In this document: one piece after another, positions 12,670-24,799 of the stretch
Layout: each line of letters begins with the position of its first letter
Position numbering within the stretch: the first letter of the stretch is position 1
Assembly: GCF_036669915.1 (NCBI RefSeq)
Contig: NC_089312.1
Location: forward strand, 2,654,301-2,718,300
Length of the DNA: 64,000 bases
Source: Pocillopora verrucosa
Lineage: Eukaryota; Cnidaria; Anthozoa; Scleractinia; Pocilloporidae
Direction: 5' to 3'
Notes under the pieces: model-generated
Told to the model about the DNA's origin: nothing
What the model saw: the letters and a program-made list of their open reading frames with translations, nothing else
Database searches by the model: none
Translations under genes and position numbers: made by a program

Positions 12670-13720
12670 GCCTCTTTGTTAAATGGAATAAGAAAGAAAG
12701 CAAAACGGTTTTTGAAAATGTAAGAATTACCTATCATTACGGAAGATGCGACACTTTATTTTACCAAAAAACTGTAATTCATTAATAAATGCCTCGAGAT
12801 TTTAGGATTGTTCATATTCAGAACCAAGAGACAAAAGTTTTATTTTAGAAATCGTACTTCGTAGATGAGAAAAGATTTGACACGATCAAGGGCGTAGCTG
12901 GGGAGAAAAGAGGGGGGGGGTTATTTGTATGAGCCTTTATTTTTAGTAGATGACGACATGGAGGTCGACATGACAATTTGTTGAGTGCCCTCTATCGGAC
13001 AAAGTGTGACATTCCCCCCCATCCTCCTTCCCCTTTGAAAACTCCAGGCTACGCCCCTGAGGATGTAATTTTCTTTTTTTGTTTTTCATTCGTGAAAGGG
13101 CGTGATTCATTAAACTTGCTTCCAGTTTTGGTAGTGTTTATTTAGAAAAGTAAACGGGCATCCAACATATACGCGAAGAAGGCGGGTATGGGTTAGATGT
13201 AAAATGCTGGGTGCATAATAATCAGTAGCCGTCTGGTCAAAAATACACTTTCGTTTCTTTCAATACACCTCTAGAGGGAAGACTCTAATGCATAACTAAG
13301 CAATGTTTCCTTTTCGAAAAATGGACACAGTTACTGCAAATCTCGTTCTTTTTTTTTTTTTTACTTACAAGTCTTTATTTGCCCATAGCTTCCCTCGTGA
13401 ATGTGCAGAAAATGATAAAAAAAAAGAAATGGATTTTGGAAAGGTAAATACATCTATTTTTCCGGAAGATGCGAAGCCTTCTCTAACCAAAAAACTAGCA
13501 TTAATTTGAACGAATGCGTCGTGTTTTATAGGATTATTCAAAACAAAACGCAAAAGGAAGCGAAAAAAGATGTTTTTTGTTTCGTCAATAATACTCTTAA
13601 AAAGTTTTTTTTTTCCTTTTTTTTTTCGGAAGAGTCTGATTCTAAAATTTCCTTCCAGTTTTGGACCCGTTTCGTTAAAAAAGTAAAAGGAGCTTCTGAT
13701 ATATTTGAAAATGTGGTTGA
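12670..13720. repeat. Older segmental tandem duplication around 12.4-13.7 kb
   Basis: Motifs in the same order recur in 12400-13190 and 13229-13720: the tctggt...tttcg...taatgcataac...aatgga block, then ggaagatgcga with accaaaaaact, then taggattgttca or its variant, then cttccagttttgg. The copies are diverged and indel-ridden; the first carries a MITE-like insertion at 12896-13060. No protein function is evident. Confidence 0.55.
12896..13060. mobile_element. Short MITE with GGGCGTAGC terminal inverted repeats
   Basis: The left end tcaagggcgtagctgggg matches the reverse complement of the right end ccaggctacgcccctga. The element is 165 bp and G/C-run rich inside. Termini of the AGGGGCGTAGC type occur in non-autonomous hAT-like elements of many animals, but I find no clear 8-bp target duplication, so the superfamily is uncertain. 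Confidence 0.6.
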
Positions 13721-15662
13721 ACTTTGATATCTCAGAAGCGTCGAGTCGTTTGCGTAAAAAAATTGCGAGTGCCTATCGTAGGTGACGAAAACAACTGATT
13801 GTGTTTTTCTTGAAATTTGCAACGCCAAGAGCATAGTGAAGACTGCTCCAGCGAATAATGTATGTAAGTGGAAATGTTCCTGCTCGATATCTTATCTCCA
13901 AATAAGAAAAAGTTAACCAGCGACCGGTAATATAAGCTTACCTGGTGTTAGCACTTTGTGATACCTCGCGTAAGACTCAGATCATAAACAGGAAGAGAGC
14001 CAGCGTGTTGGAAAATTCTAGAGCTCGCAAGACGTTGATCTACATTGGAAAGCGTTCGGAATGAAAACTTCCTAACTCTTAAGAGCCTCTCTCATTAAAA
14101 CAAATTCTGAATCTGAAATTGACAGACACTAATTAAAAAGTACGTGTACTTTACGTCAAAATGTATAATCAGCTGGTGTTTTCACACTTAAAAGAACGAA
14201 ATTTCTGACACTTTAAGTAGCTTTTTTTCCACTGAAATCCATTAAGAATTGTTCATTTTGGGGTTCCATGGTGTTATTGTTTGTATATGTCATTAAAGTT
14301 TGAACAAGCTGCATGAAATGAGAAATTTTTCTATCTCGCTGAAGGTGGCTTCCTTAAATTAGATGGGGCTTTCATAGTCTTTCAAAACGGAGCTAAAAAT
14401 CCAATCTTTTAACAAATATTGCTCATATATGCCCTTTTAACATAAACAGCGACCAAAACATTTTGTATCTAAATGAGGATATTCCTTTATGTAAAGAACA
14501 ATTTACGTCTTCTTAAATATCGATGTATTATTCGTAATGTGATCAAAATTCGTCGATTTAATTTCAAAGATGAATACATTACACATCAGTAATACGGCTC
14601 CTTCATACGTTTTTAGTGGAAGCTGTATATAAATGCTAGAATAACCTCCCTCTACAGAACCACGAAGTACAGTGAGAGCACCACCGTATCCACTGCAAGG
14701 ATGGGATGGTACAATCTTACGCTTAAATGTATTGGAAAATTGCTTTAACCTTTGAAACCGTAAGAGGCCCAGCATCTAATTCTCCTGGCAGTAACAGAGT
14801 GGAATCATTCTTTAAGATCATAAGAATAAAAAAAAAAATGATCACCAACATAAAAAGTTTTGATTGTTAGAAAAATTATCCATGTCAGTGCCGAAGAAAG
14901 GTACAATTGAAGAGGAGATGTTGACGCTGATGTTAGGGTGGAAAGGCAGCTTGAAGTGGCACTTGAGGAATCATTCGTTTCTTGTGTTTCGCCTTCCCTC
15001 ATTCTTCATTTCTGACAATTTTAGCACACACACATACACACAATAACTTATTGCTTTGCGCACAAAGAGCGCAATGTTAGAACAGTGAAGAACGTAGTAC
15101 TCGTCCCTAAGATTATATCAAATCCTTTAAGCTAACATCTCGTATCGCCCACTCAAATATCTCGCTGTCTTGAGATAAATCTTAGCCAAATAAATAGATT
15201 ATTTCTGAAGCAAAATTTCTATCTTAAATATTAAAGGAAATAACAATCGGTTTAACGGATCTTTAGAATGTCTTTCTTTACGCTTCGCCCAAAACAGATC
15301 AGATCAAACATTTCGTTTTGAAATTGCAACAAATCATTATTATAAATCCAACACTTAAAAATATTTGAAGAGCACTTTTTATAGTTAACCTTGAACACGA
15401 CTTAGTCCACAATGCGCTGTTGGCTGGAAATCGTGATCACTTCAGCTGGACTGACCAACAAGGCCTTACAACCAGAGTAAATTGAGTGCACAGAATAACT
15501 TTTAACTGTGAGTTAATCAGTATAAAACAGCTGCCTTCTATTCTTTAATCTTTTGTTTGGACCTCTTTGTCCCTTTTTTTGCATTCTTGCTGCTTTTTTC
15601 GCTAATCTTTTGAATTTTTGTTTGTATTGTTCTTTTCTGTTTTCCGAATCCCTAATAACATC
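13721..15662. other. Non-coding stretch with one dispersed-repeat fragment
   Basis: No gene supported. Around 14840-14945, gattgttag...ccatgtcagtgcc...gatgttagggtg matches a repeat at 20504-20620 and a shorter piece at about 60291-60345. These are fragments of one dispersed family. Confidence 0.45.
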
Positions 15663-16300
15663 TTAAAGCTCCTGCTCAATTTTTAATCGCTTTGCCTGCT
15701 CTGCGGCTAAATCCAGTTCAGCTTTCCTTTTCTGCCCACGAAGCTGTTGGTTTTCCTCAATCAATGAGTTGTTTTCGAGCTCATGATAGAAAATTTTGAA
15801 GGAGTAGTTTTTTGCCTTCCACGCATCAATAAGCTTCTTTATACTTTTCCCCCCACTTTTTGACGCTTTCTTGAACGCTGAGTGGAGGAGAGAAATCTTT
15901 TTCCTGAAGACGTTGAGAATTCTGGAATTTATAACAACTCCGTGAATCTCAGATTCCCTCAAAATTTTTTCCACGATTCCCCACAATCACAGAATCAGTA
16001 CTTTCGTCGTTCGGCTCTTGATCAGACTTCTTCGACAGGGAATATAAGAGATAGCTGATTAAAAAAAAAACCAGTTCGGTGAAAAAAAATTGAAAAAAAT
16101 TGAAAAGAAAAAAGAAACAGGTCGGAATACACTTCGATAAGCGCAATTTTTACTTACTTGTTTATTTCGTAAGTAAACCAAGGCAGTTTTTCCCCTTTTG
16201 GACCATTTGTTTCTTCGCCGAAATCGTTTTGTGCATCTACCGCCACCGCGAGAAGAGCCAGCGAAGAAAAAATCACCAGCGCGTAAACTTCGAGTCCCAT
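15663..16300 (-). pseudogene. Small secreted or membrane coiled-coil protein gene, two exons, apparently frameshifted
   Basis: Exon 1 (16300 to 16158) starts MGLEVYALVIFSSLALLAV, a strong signal peptide or anchor, followed by DAQNDFGEETNGPKG, and ends at donor gtaagt in phase 2. Exon 2 begins at 16054 after acceptor tttaatcag, joins in phase, reads an acidic stretch (KKSDQEPNDESTDS) and stops at 15949-15951. The alternative frame of the same exon runs on to a stop at 15663 and encodes a basic region and a coiled coil (ENNSLIEENQQLRGQKRKAE). Loss of one A in the A6 run near 15966 would merge both frames. So it is either a recent pseudogene, an assembly error, or an 82-residue protein. The family is not recognised. 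Confidence 0.5.
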
Positions 16301-18499
16301 TTCCCGAACCCAAACAATATCCAAACCTCATGTATTATACATCAAATTGCGCCAAATTTATTGTTTTTTTCGTATTTCGCGGTAATGACCAGTTATAGGC
16401 ATGCGCTTTAGAGTTATAGCCCCAGACTCCATGGCCACTGCTTGCATGTGGCGTGAACCCCTCTTCGACATGTCTGAATCGCTAACCATAAGTCTCAAAA
16501 ACCCGAACGAAATATTTTAATGATTGCCTTCAAATGCAGTGGTATAGAAAGCTTATGTACGTTAGTTTTAGAAACTGAAGGTAAGAAAGATAGCAATTCA
16601 AATGAAATACACGAAAAAGAGGAAAATGTTCGAAAATTAGCGTGTTTTTGACTGACCTTAGACTGCGTGACATGTCACGAAAATCTACAGAGGCAGATGT
16701 TAAACGTAAGTTTGATATGTATACGACTCTCAGTTCTCCGAGTTTTTCTGAATACCTAACATTTACAGCAAAACTATAGACCAGTTTAGACAAGTACGCT
16801 TTTCACATCGAGAAAATTTAAGAACAGCTGCCGTTTGATAACTGGTCTTAGTTTCATTACAATAAGTTTAGTTATGACGGTCATTAATTTCAATTTCACT
16901 ACGGGAGGCAAATTTCTAATATTGATGATAATAAAATCGTATTACCAAAGCCATGGCAATGACACTTCATTCAGTACCTTTCATTCCATTTGTAACGAGG
17001 TCTGTAGTTTGGCAAAACGAGTTGTCTAAGGGTTCCACTTAGAGGCTTCGCCGAACCATTAACAAGCTGCGAGTCATTTGAAAATATAGAAACACGATAC
17101 GAAGGCAGGTGTGTAATGGTCTTTCAGCCGGTTATTTTTCATTTTTCTGGCAGACCTGACAATGTGTCATGAGTTTTCTTAAAACTGATATGGTAAAATT
17201 TTAATTCTTTTTAATTCTTCATGACAGAACGGAACTTCGAAATTCTGAGCCTTGCTGGTTTAAAAGGTAAATATTAAAAAAACGAAGTTGAGAATATTAA
17301 AAAATGGCAATGATATAAATATTAAACTTAACCTTATTGATAACGACAAACCAGAGAGTTTGGATGGGCAAACACGTATTGACGCCGAAACTCAAACGCA
17401 CAGAACAGGAGAATATCCCTACAAAGACGGAAAAAAAGAGAAAAGATTCGGAAGGAACCATTGACACCAGCCGGCTATTTATAAAAACGTGGCAGACATT
17501 GTAAAATTCTAATATAAAATAAAAAAGGCCAAAATGTCTGTAGCTTCATAATGTAACATTCAGGGTAATGGTAGATTATCTGAATACTTTCAATGGCGGA
17601 GACAAGACTTGTTAGGTCCCTAGCAAGTAAATTCTGGAATGGAATTGCGGAAAACACTTCAGAATCTCAGTGGAATGGACCACGTGTAGTTCGAACAAAG
17701 TAACAGTTGTTGTGAACACAAAAAACTAGCATGATTAGTCTCAATACGGTTGAGATCGATCCATAAGTTTTGTAGCGAACGCACCGGCAAATTTCAAAAC
17801 GGTTACACGAACCATACAATTTATTCGTAACCAGTGGTTTCGGAAACAAGATTAACTTAAATTGCACTACAGCCAACTACCGACAACAGTAATGACGATC
17901 ACAAAGCGAAACATCAAACGGTAAAAGACAACGCAAAACGTACCTGACGGTTTGGATAGAAGGAGTACACGAGATGCAGCAAAGAAACGATCACAGCACG
18001 ACAAACTGCATAACATTACTGTTCTTTTTGCGCGAAAATTTCAATATATGTATACGGACGCGAGGAGACTGAAGCCTAATTGCAGATAAACCGCTGACCC
18101 TTAAATTTGTTGTAACAAGTTTGTTATTACAAGTTTCGACTTAACACAAGTAAACGCTGCAAACAAGTAGATAAAAAACAACAGCACAAAAGATGAAATA
18201 CAAGCTACTAGTATTGTTTGAAACCTTGACCTTCCAAGATCAAAATGCAGATTCTCCTAATACATGAGCATACATCTTTGTTGATTGGCTATGAGAATTA
18301 ATTATAAGTGTTCTATCTATATCCACATAATATGCACAGCAACATGGACTCTACTATTCTTACATAGTGAAGAACAAAATCTTGTTTATGATGGCACCCA
18401 CCTACAAAAGATCATGAGTGAGGACCAATCAAAAAGCCTGTTTGATTCAGCTTATCATATCATAAATATTAAAAGTCAAAGCAAACTGAGTGAACAGAG
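16301..18499. other. Intergenic stretch between coiled-coil gene and MSRB1
   Basis: AT-rich, only short frames without domain content. It should include the promoter of the minus-strand gene starting at 16300; no convincing TATA element was found. Confidence 0.4.
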
Positions 18500-18505
18500 T
18501 TTATT
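18500..18505 (-). terminator. Poly(A) signal of the MSRB1 gene
   Basis: AATAAA on the minus strand, about 35 bases beyond the candidate SECIS element. Its position makes the SECIS the last structured part of the 3' UTR. Confidence 0.6.
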
Positions 18506-18537
18506 GCAGTTTTGTTTGATATCACATTAAGCTGTGA

Positions 18538-18596
18538 CGATCTTCCACATCCAGCTTCTCTTCAAGGAAGGGTTTTCATCTGGACATTTCATCAAA
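18538..18596 (-). promoter_or_regulatory. Candidate SECIS element (type 2) in the MSRB1 3' UTR
   Basis: On the RNA strand an AUGA core (18592-18589) is followed 12 nt later by AAAA in the apical region, and by a GGAAGA segment (18546-18541) as the 3' GA side of the quartet. Helix II is AUGUCCAG paired with CUGGAUGU, eight continuous pairs including two G-U. Within the apical part CUUC and GAAG can form the small extra helix of form 2 SECIS elements. Spacing fits the known AUGA/AA/GA consensus. It lies about 870 bases downstream of the UGA codon. Confidence 0.7.
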
Positions 18597-18812
18597 TTCA
18601 AACAAAAATCCAATGAGCCATGCACTCATTGAAATCCTCAACAAAAATTCTCAATGTAGCTTCAGTAACTACACTGTAGGCATTAAAGTTATAGTATTAG
18701 CTGAGAAAAACCTATAGTTCCATGAACAAAATGCTTTATATGTAATCCAAATACACACATTACTTGTGTCTACTTGATCTAGTCACCAGTCCACTTGCAC
18801 CAATGAAAATCG

Positions 18813-19024
18813 TCCATTTTACAGCTGTGTGCTTGGTTGCCGAGCCTTTGAACAGGTGTGAGGCTAAGGGTTATTTTACAAATGTTACTCCTTTTTAAAT
18901 GTAAATCACTTTGTTATCATGGTAACTAGACACTATCACAACAATATTTATCAATCTATCTCTATCACAACACATTCCAAATCAGAGGCTTGGCAACTAA
19001 GTGCACAACTGTAAAATGTCCTAC
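18813..19024. repeat. Fold-back repeat inside the MSRB1 3' UTR
   Basis: The arm at 18813-18855 (attttacagctgtgtgcttg...) is an imperfect inverted copy of the arm at about 18981-19024 (...aagtgcacaactgtaaaat). The arms are about 40 bp with roughly 130 bp between. It looks like a small MITE and would form a hairpin in the transcript, upstream of the SECIS. Confidence 0.6.
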
Positions 19025-19376
19025 AATCTTTGTGCAATTTGATTTCAGTTACAGACATTGCATGAAGGTTTGCTGTTACATCAGATCACAATAATTAATG
19101 CTGACAGCCACTAACTAGTAATTACAGTTATCTATGCCTACAGGTTCATTCTCCAAAGAATTTAAATCTTTATCTTGAATGTAATTTTTACAGATTCTAC
19201 AACACTTTTCCTTCAAAACAAAGCAGAACCAAAAACATGTATTATTTTAAGCAGTTGTACATTTTAAATAATAAATAAACTTGATTATTATCATTATTAT
19301 AACAGCCCAATTTATCACCTTAGATTTTTTTTACAACCTGTTTGTAGGACTTATTAATGCAATGTAGCTTTGTTAT

Positions 19377-22300
19377 TTAGTTTTTTCCATTTACATGACT
19401 AGATGCTGTCCCACTGGCTTGTTCCTCCTGTTTGGGGACAAACTGCAGTGAGTCAGAGAAGATTCAGAACCTTGAGGAGATTCCATCAGGGCCATCTTTT
19501 ATGAATTCATGTCCTAGACCATTGCCACATTTACCACAGCTAACCTTCACAAGAGAAAATAAAATAAAACATGAAATTCACTTCCTTCAACATGGTTCAG
19601 ATTTTATTGGTTGCAATTGCAAATAAGCCAGCTGATGTTACTTGAAAACGAAAAGCAGAGAAATACCAGGGAAAAAAATCAAAGAAAAATAAAAACAATA
19701 AAAAAAGAACCTCTTTGGATCTTACAATAACCCCTTTGTTCCCTACCTGAGACCCATGTTATTAACCCTTTCACTCCCACGAGTGACCAAGACAGAATTT
19801 CTCCTTACAATATCAATACAATATCAAGCAGGCAGGTGATGAGAATAGAGAAGAATATCAATCATGGGATTATTAGTTGATCCAATACCAAATTCTCTGA
19901 ACTAACATCATAAGAATTGTGTGGCAGATAGTAAGGAGAATTACTAATCAGATCTTGGGAGTGGAAGGGTTAATGTAACCCCTCCCCACTCCCCTCTCAC
20001 CCTCTGCCTGATTTACCCTTTAACTCCCAGAAGTGATTAACATATCCATTCAGCAAACAGGTAATGAGAATATTCCAACTTATCAAGAAGAAGCTGCTAT
20101 CTTGATTTAGCACTAACTTCTCGTAACTACAAGGAAATGAGTCGCAGTTAGAGGAGAGAATTAACAATAAAACCAGAGACAAGGTTTTATTAACCTTTTG
20201 ATCTCTAGGAATGACTAGCATCTAATTTCTCCTTAACCCTTTAACTCCTATAAGTGACCAAGACAGAATTTCTCCTTACAATATCAATACAATATCAACC
20301 AGATAAGTGATGAGAATAAAGAAAAATATCAATGTGAGGATAATTAGTTGATCTAATACTAAATTCTCTGAACTAACATTATGATAATTATATGGTTGAC
20401 AGTAAGGAGAAATACAAATTTGATCTGGGAGTTGAAGGGTTAATAATTAATATCAGCCCTGAATCACACACTAAGATCACAAGAAAAAAGGGCCATGATC
20501 ATCAACTAAAGAAGCTCTTGATTGTTAAACAAATTCTCCTTGTCAGCACCTCAAGAAAAGTATAGAGAACAATAAGGAGATTATGAATACTGATGTTAGG
20601 GTGTAGAGGGTGAAGAAATGTAGTGGAACATTCTCCGCATCTAAAGTTTAAATAGGTCAGTCCATTGTAATTTAGCCAGAGAATTCTATGTCATGGTAAA
20701 AAAATTATCCACCCTTAGATAATTATGTGTGCTGAATGAATGCACACAACTTGATTGCCACAGTGACCTTCTTGCTGGTGAGAATAATGCCTCCCTCCTT
20801 TGTTGCTATCTTAAGGGCATCTACCCTCCAATTATTGAATAAGTTTTTTTAAAAACAGGTAAAACTGTTCAGATGAGAGACTGCAGTATACTAACTAGAG
20901 AATGCATCTCACTGCACAACTACCTTTAGCGCTTTAGCCTTACTGCTTGTCTGAGGTTCAGTTTCATCAGCTTTTGACACACTGTCTGCTCTGATTGTCT
21001 CTGTAAATGCTGGCCAAGGTGTATTATGCTTGTATTTTGCCTTGGCACTGAAGAGCTTGTGACCGCATTTGGGACAAATATAAATTCCTGCAAAGAGCAA
21101 CAAAATGCAATCATCAAAATACCACACAAATAAAAATGCAATCACACTATCTAACCAAAACCCTGACAAAAAGAAACCAATCTCAACATTCAACCATTTC
21201 ACTAAAAGTGACCTACAAGGAAGTTCTCCCTCCAATATCAAAACAGCATTAACAGGAAAGGTGATGCGAAAGATATTAATAGATCAACAAGAGGATATCA
21301 TTTCATAAGCAAAAAGTTCTCAGTTCTAAAATTGAAAGAAATGTATTGAAGACAGCGAGGAGAATTGATTTAGAGATATTTGTAATGGAAGCAGTGCAAC
21401 ATACAGAGGTTGCTGTTTAACCCCCTTTTCCCTCCCCCCCCCCCCCCCACCTCCCCTGTGGGCAGAACCCTCCGCAAGGATGGAAGGAAACTCAGCTGAT
21501 TCACACAAGAGAAGACTTTTCCATTGCTGTCCTGAAAACTTCCTCTTAGCAACAGTTAACTCAAGAAATAGATAGATTTTATCATCACAAACTCACAATT
21601 TATAAAACATCACAGCATTTGACAATGTTCCCAATGAAAAGTTCATGAAACAGAAGAAGCATTTTACAGACTTAAGTTGCTATAGAAAGTCATGGTCCAG
21701 ATTTCACCTATTATAATTTTTAAAAAATCCAAGACAATTTTTATTTTTTAAATAAGGAACACTCCTAAACCACCCCACCCCAACCCCCCTTCTCAGTACT
21801 CCCCCCTTCCCTTATGATGACTCGTGTTGTCAAGGCCTACATGTATAAATGACTCAGCATTGTGGCTGCGATATCAGCCGAAGCACGTCATCTTTTTAAA
21901 CCACAACCTTTGGCTAGATGCATCAACAAATACTTTTTAAACCGCTCTAAAATTGCCAGCATGGCTTGGGCCTGATTTCGTCGCGTCTCTGATTAAGAAG
22001 AACAAGCGCATTCGTTCATTTGTACAAATTCCTCAAAACAAGTAGCTAATTTGCTACTTTTTGTATGTACCACAAAATGCAGAAATTTGAACTCTCCTGT
22101 TGAGATCGCTCATTTCTAGTCGTAATTTAAATTCTAATACTCTTGGATTTGTCGAAAAATCCTTTGTACCGACAAATTAAACCTACATAGTACATGCACG
22201 TAATTTAAATTTCGTCTGAACACTTGTTTGCATAATCAAAGCGAATAACATACTCGCAATCTCCATTGATCATGGCATTGCTGGAGAGAGAAAGAAAATA

Positions 22301-22393
22301 TTATGGCTTACGAAAGAAGAATAATATAAAATTAATACCAGCTTCAAAGTGGTTTCTGTATTTCTCGCCTCCGTCCCACGAGCAAAACGACAT
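19377..22393 (-). CDS. MSRB1: Methionine-R-sulfoxide reductase B1 (selenoprotein R), UGA-containing
   Basis: Three exons join in phase: 22393-22339, starting [19 protein letters not shown]; 21087-20924; 19544-19377, stop TAA. The 128-residue product reduces methionine-R-sulfoxide in proteins, in cytosol and nucleus. Both zinc-binding CxxC pairs are present (CPKC and CGKC), as are the family stretches [18 protein letters not shown] and CGNGLGHEF. In [15 protein letters not shown] the UGA at 19464-19466 sits exactly where animal MSRB1 has catalytic selenocysteine, and a candidate SECIS follows in the 3' UTR. Reading must continue to TAA 19377; otherwise the protein would lose its catalytic residue. 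Introns carry copies of a 211-bp MITE. Length matches the small MSRB1 class without a transit peptide. Confidence 0.95.
19464..19466 (-). other. Selenocysteine UGA codon of MSRB1
   Basis: In-frame TGA in the third exon, in the context Ser-Ser-Arg-Phe-UGA-Ile-Phe-Ser, with 28 more sense codons before TAA. Downstream residues keep the family pattern, so it is recoding rather than termination. Confidence 0.92.
19762..19973. mobile_element. MITE family R2, copy 1 (TTAACCCTTT termini)
   Basis: Starts TTAACCCTTTCACTCCC and ends GGGAGTGGAAGGGTTAA: terminal inverted repeats of about 17 bp ending in TTAA. Internal gtgaccaagacagaatttct and ttctctgaactaacat are shared with copy 2 at 20233-20443. It lies within MSRB1 intron 2. 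Confidence 0.85.
20012..20232. mobile_element. MITE family R2, diverged and truncated copies
   Basis: Bases from 20012 (taccctttaactcccagaagtg) resemble the R2 head with different interior. At about 20189 a further head (ttaaccttttgatctctagg) begins and is cut off at 20232 by copy 2, suggesting nested insertion. Confidence 0.55.
20233..20443. mobile_element. MITE family R2, copy 2
   Basis: 211 bp from TTAACCCTTTAACTCC to GGGAGTTGAAGGGTTAA, roughly 85-90% alike by eye to copy 1 and in the same orientation. It lies within MSRB1 intron 2. Confidence 0.85.
21170..21310. repeat. Diverged R2-like fragment in MSRB1 intron 1
   Basis: The sequence caaccatttcactaaaagtgacc...gttctccctccaatatcaaaa keeps the order of R2 blocks with many substitutions. 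The right end is not clear. Confidence 0.4.
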
Positions 22394-24799
22394 GATCGAC
22401 TTCAAAACGGAGTGGGATGGTGCCTGTGATACTTCTTCTACAGCGGTAACAAGCTCAGTCTGTTTCCGTTATGTAAGTTAGTATAACTGTCCCTGTCGCA
22501 CAAGGGAAGTTTACGTTGGAAATTGCGGTTTTAAATTCTCATTCTGAGCACCTGAGTAAATGAAAATGGTTGTCCCTTTGTAGTTTTTATTTTTTCTTTA
22601 TCAGCCCAGGCCAGGAGCCCATTAATGGCTCCTTGCCAGGCTAACGTTGGCAGTAGGTAGCACATATTGGTATCTAAATAAAGGTTTTTCAAGGAGCCAC
22701 TACGGTAATGCTCCTGGTTTTGTAAACTAAACATTCAGAAGATAAACGAAACATATCTTGCATCTCCAGAATTATTCTGAAATCTGATGGCCAGGTAAAG
22801 TGAGGATAAAGATTTTTTACTTTTTTTTTTTCTGTTTTTGTTTTTGTTTTTTAAGTGTTTTTTTTTTTTTTTACTGTCTTGTCCTTGGTAAAGTCAGTAC
22901 AATATTATACAACGAACAAAAATTATTTTCCCAGGGGGAGGAGACTCGATGCAATTGCAGCAAAATTCTTCCCCTAAGGAGAGAGGACTGGACACAAATG
23001 CCAGCAAAATTCTTTCTCAGAACAAGAAGACTTGATACAAATGACAACACAATTATCTCCCCAGGAAGAGAGGACTCGACACAAATGGTAGCGAAATTTT
23101 TCACCAGAATTTGAGAAAGCGATTCAAATGGTAGCAAAATTCATTCCTGGATGAGGACTGGATACAAAATTCTGTCCTCAAGAGGAGATGTCGCGATTCA
23201 AAAGACATCAAAATTCTTTCCCCATGGGAGGAAGGCTATAAAGAGTCGCAAAATTCTCCCCGCAGGAGGGGAGGACTCGATACATTGGCAGAAATAGAAC
23301 TGTTTCCTCGGGAAGAAAGGTTTGATTGCAAATATTGTCGACAATTTTTGTTAAGAAGCTAACTGGGCGTATTCAGTGGACCTTCATGGAACTCTGCTAG
23401 CAAAAGTACATGACTAAATGAGAAGATCAATCAGTAAGGGTCGAATTCTGTTTAACCGACCTTAATGAAAGAGATATTTGTAATACCATTTAGTTCCGTT
23501 AGGGCATTTAAGAATACACATGTTAAATAACTTTGTCTGAAATGGCTACAACGAGTCTTTCATGGAATATAACCTTTTTTTCTATCTTTTTGGCAACAAA
23601 CCTTTTCGTCCCCCACGGGTTTGCTTAATCCTTTAATTTAACCTTTTGTCTTTGTTTAAATAGATAACAGCTTAAAATTGGCGTTGTTCGGATAAACATT
23701 AACTAGGATCCTTAATCTGCTTTGAGGAGCAAACGGGGAGAGACATTGGTCTAAATATCCTTATCCTTTAAACAATCAAAACATTTTGTTTTACTAACGC
23801 ACCTCAAGTGCAATTGTACTGAATTACCTTCTTTCAGACACTTTACTCACCAGACTTGAAATGTATGCCGTATTTCCTGAATTGTGCAATCAATTGTATG
23901 TGGGTTACTGAAAATGTCCTGGCCTTAATGATTCATCACTTCTCGCTAATTCATGGCTTCTCTTGACTCCTTTGTCTTACTTTCCGTATTGAATTTGACA
24001 AATCTTCTCCATCTTTCAACCGCAACTAATCCTTTTGCAGATCATACCAGAAATCCGATAAAAAAAAAACCAGATTTGACTCACTTTCAATTATTTTTGT
24101 GATCGTTTTTTGATTTACCACAACAAATTCCAATGGAAACCACAAGGCTATGAAAAAAAAAGCCAACGTACTCCAAAATGAAACAAAAACCGCGTTCTAT
24201 TCTGTTCTAATAACATAAATAAAAGCCAGTCTTTTCAGTTTAGTCAAGTGCTGTTGACGGAGCTCTTTTCTCTACACGATAGCACTGCTGAAATTTTTTC
24301 AACCTGTGTAGAGGGTCAAATTTGTTGGCGTATTTCATATTGACACTTGTGATCTCACTCAAAAACGTGCTAACACGACGCTATTCTCAGCACCGAAAGC
24401 GATTAACTGAGCATTAACAAAACTGTCTATATTCTATTCACGATCAGTGCCAGGTGTTCACAGCAAGAAACCAAGATGTTGTTGTTACAGATACCCACCT
24501 TGTCACGCGAATCGTGACCAAGGAGTAGTATTGACCGGAAGGGAGACAAAAGACGTAAAAGATAACTATCTCATTCTGTAATAACCAGCGCGTGAACAAG
24601 TGAGAGGGCTATTTATTCAAGAACATTCAAGTTGCGTAAGGACATCACGAAAATACTAACATAACAACTCCGCTACACATACAATGGTAGGAACAGCGAT
24701 TGAAACTTTGTTACGCGGCCAAAGATGTTACAAACTTTGTTCAGTTATTATTCGTTAACCTAGTTCTCTTAGCGATTTTGTCTGTCTTTGTTGTTACAG
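22394..24799. other. Intergenic region between divergent MSRB1 and GTPase gene A
   Basis: MSRB1 runs leftward from 22393 and gene A rightward from about 24.7 kb, so both promoters should be here. Apart from the minisatellite I see no recognisable element. An ATG followed directly by a donor-like gtagga at 24684-24692 could be gene A's first coding exon. Confidence 0.4.
22920..23325. repeat. Degenerate minisatellite, unit about 45-50 bp
   Basis: About eight imperfect units of the form gaggactcgatacaaatg-gcagcaaaattcttccc follow one another. Substitutions and indels are heavy. An open frame crossing the first units is a by-product of the repeat and is not called as a gene. Confidence 0.75.

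Noticed and set aside
16059..16331. 90-residue minus-strand frame MRFGYCLGSGNG...
   Set aside because: Overlaps the better signal-peptide frame, which has a splice donor and an in-phase next exon.
19464..19466. Premature stop making MSRB1 a pseudogene
   Set aside because: Position equals the known selenocysteine site, downstream codons are conserved, and a SECIS candidate is present.
22800..23137. Open frames on both strands at 22.8-23.1 kb
   Set aside because: They run through a degenerate minisatellite and a poly-T tract; composition is repeat-driven.
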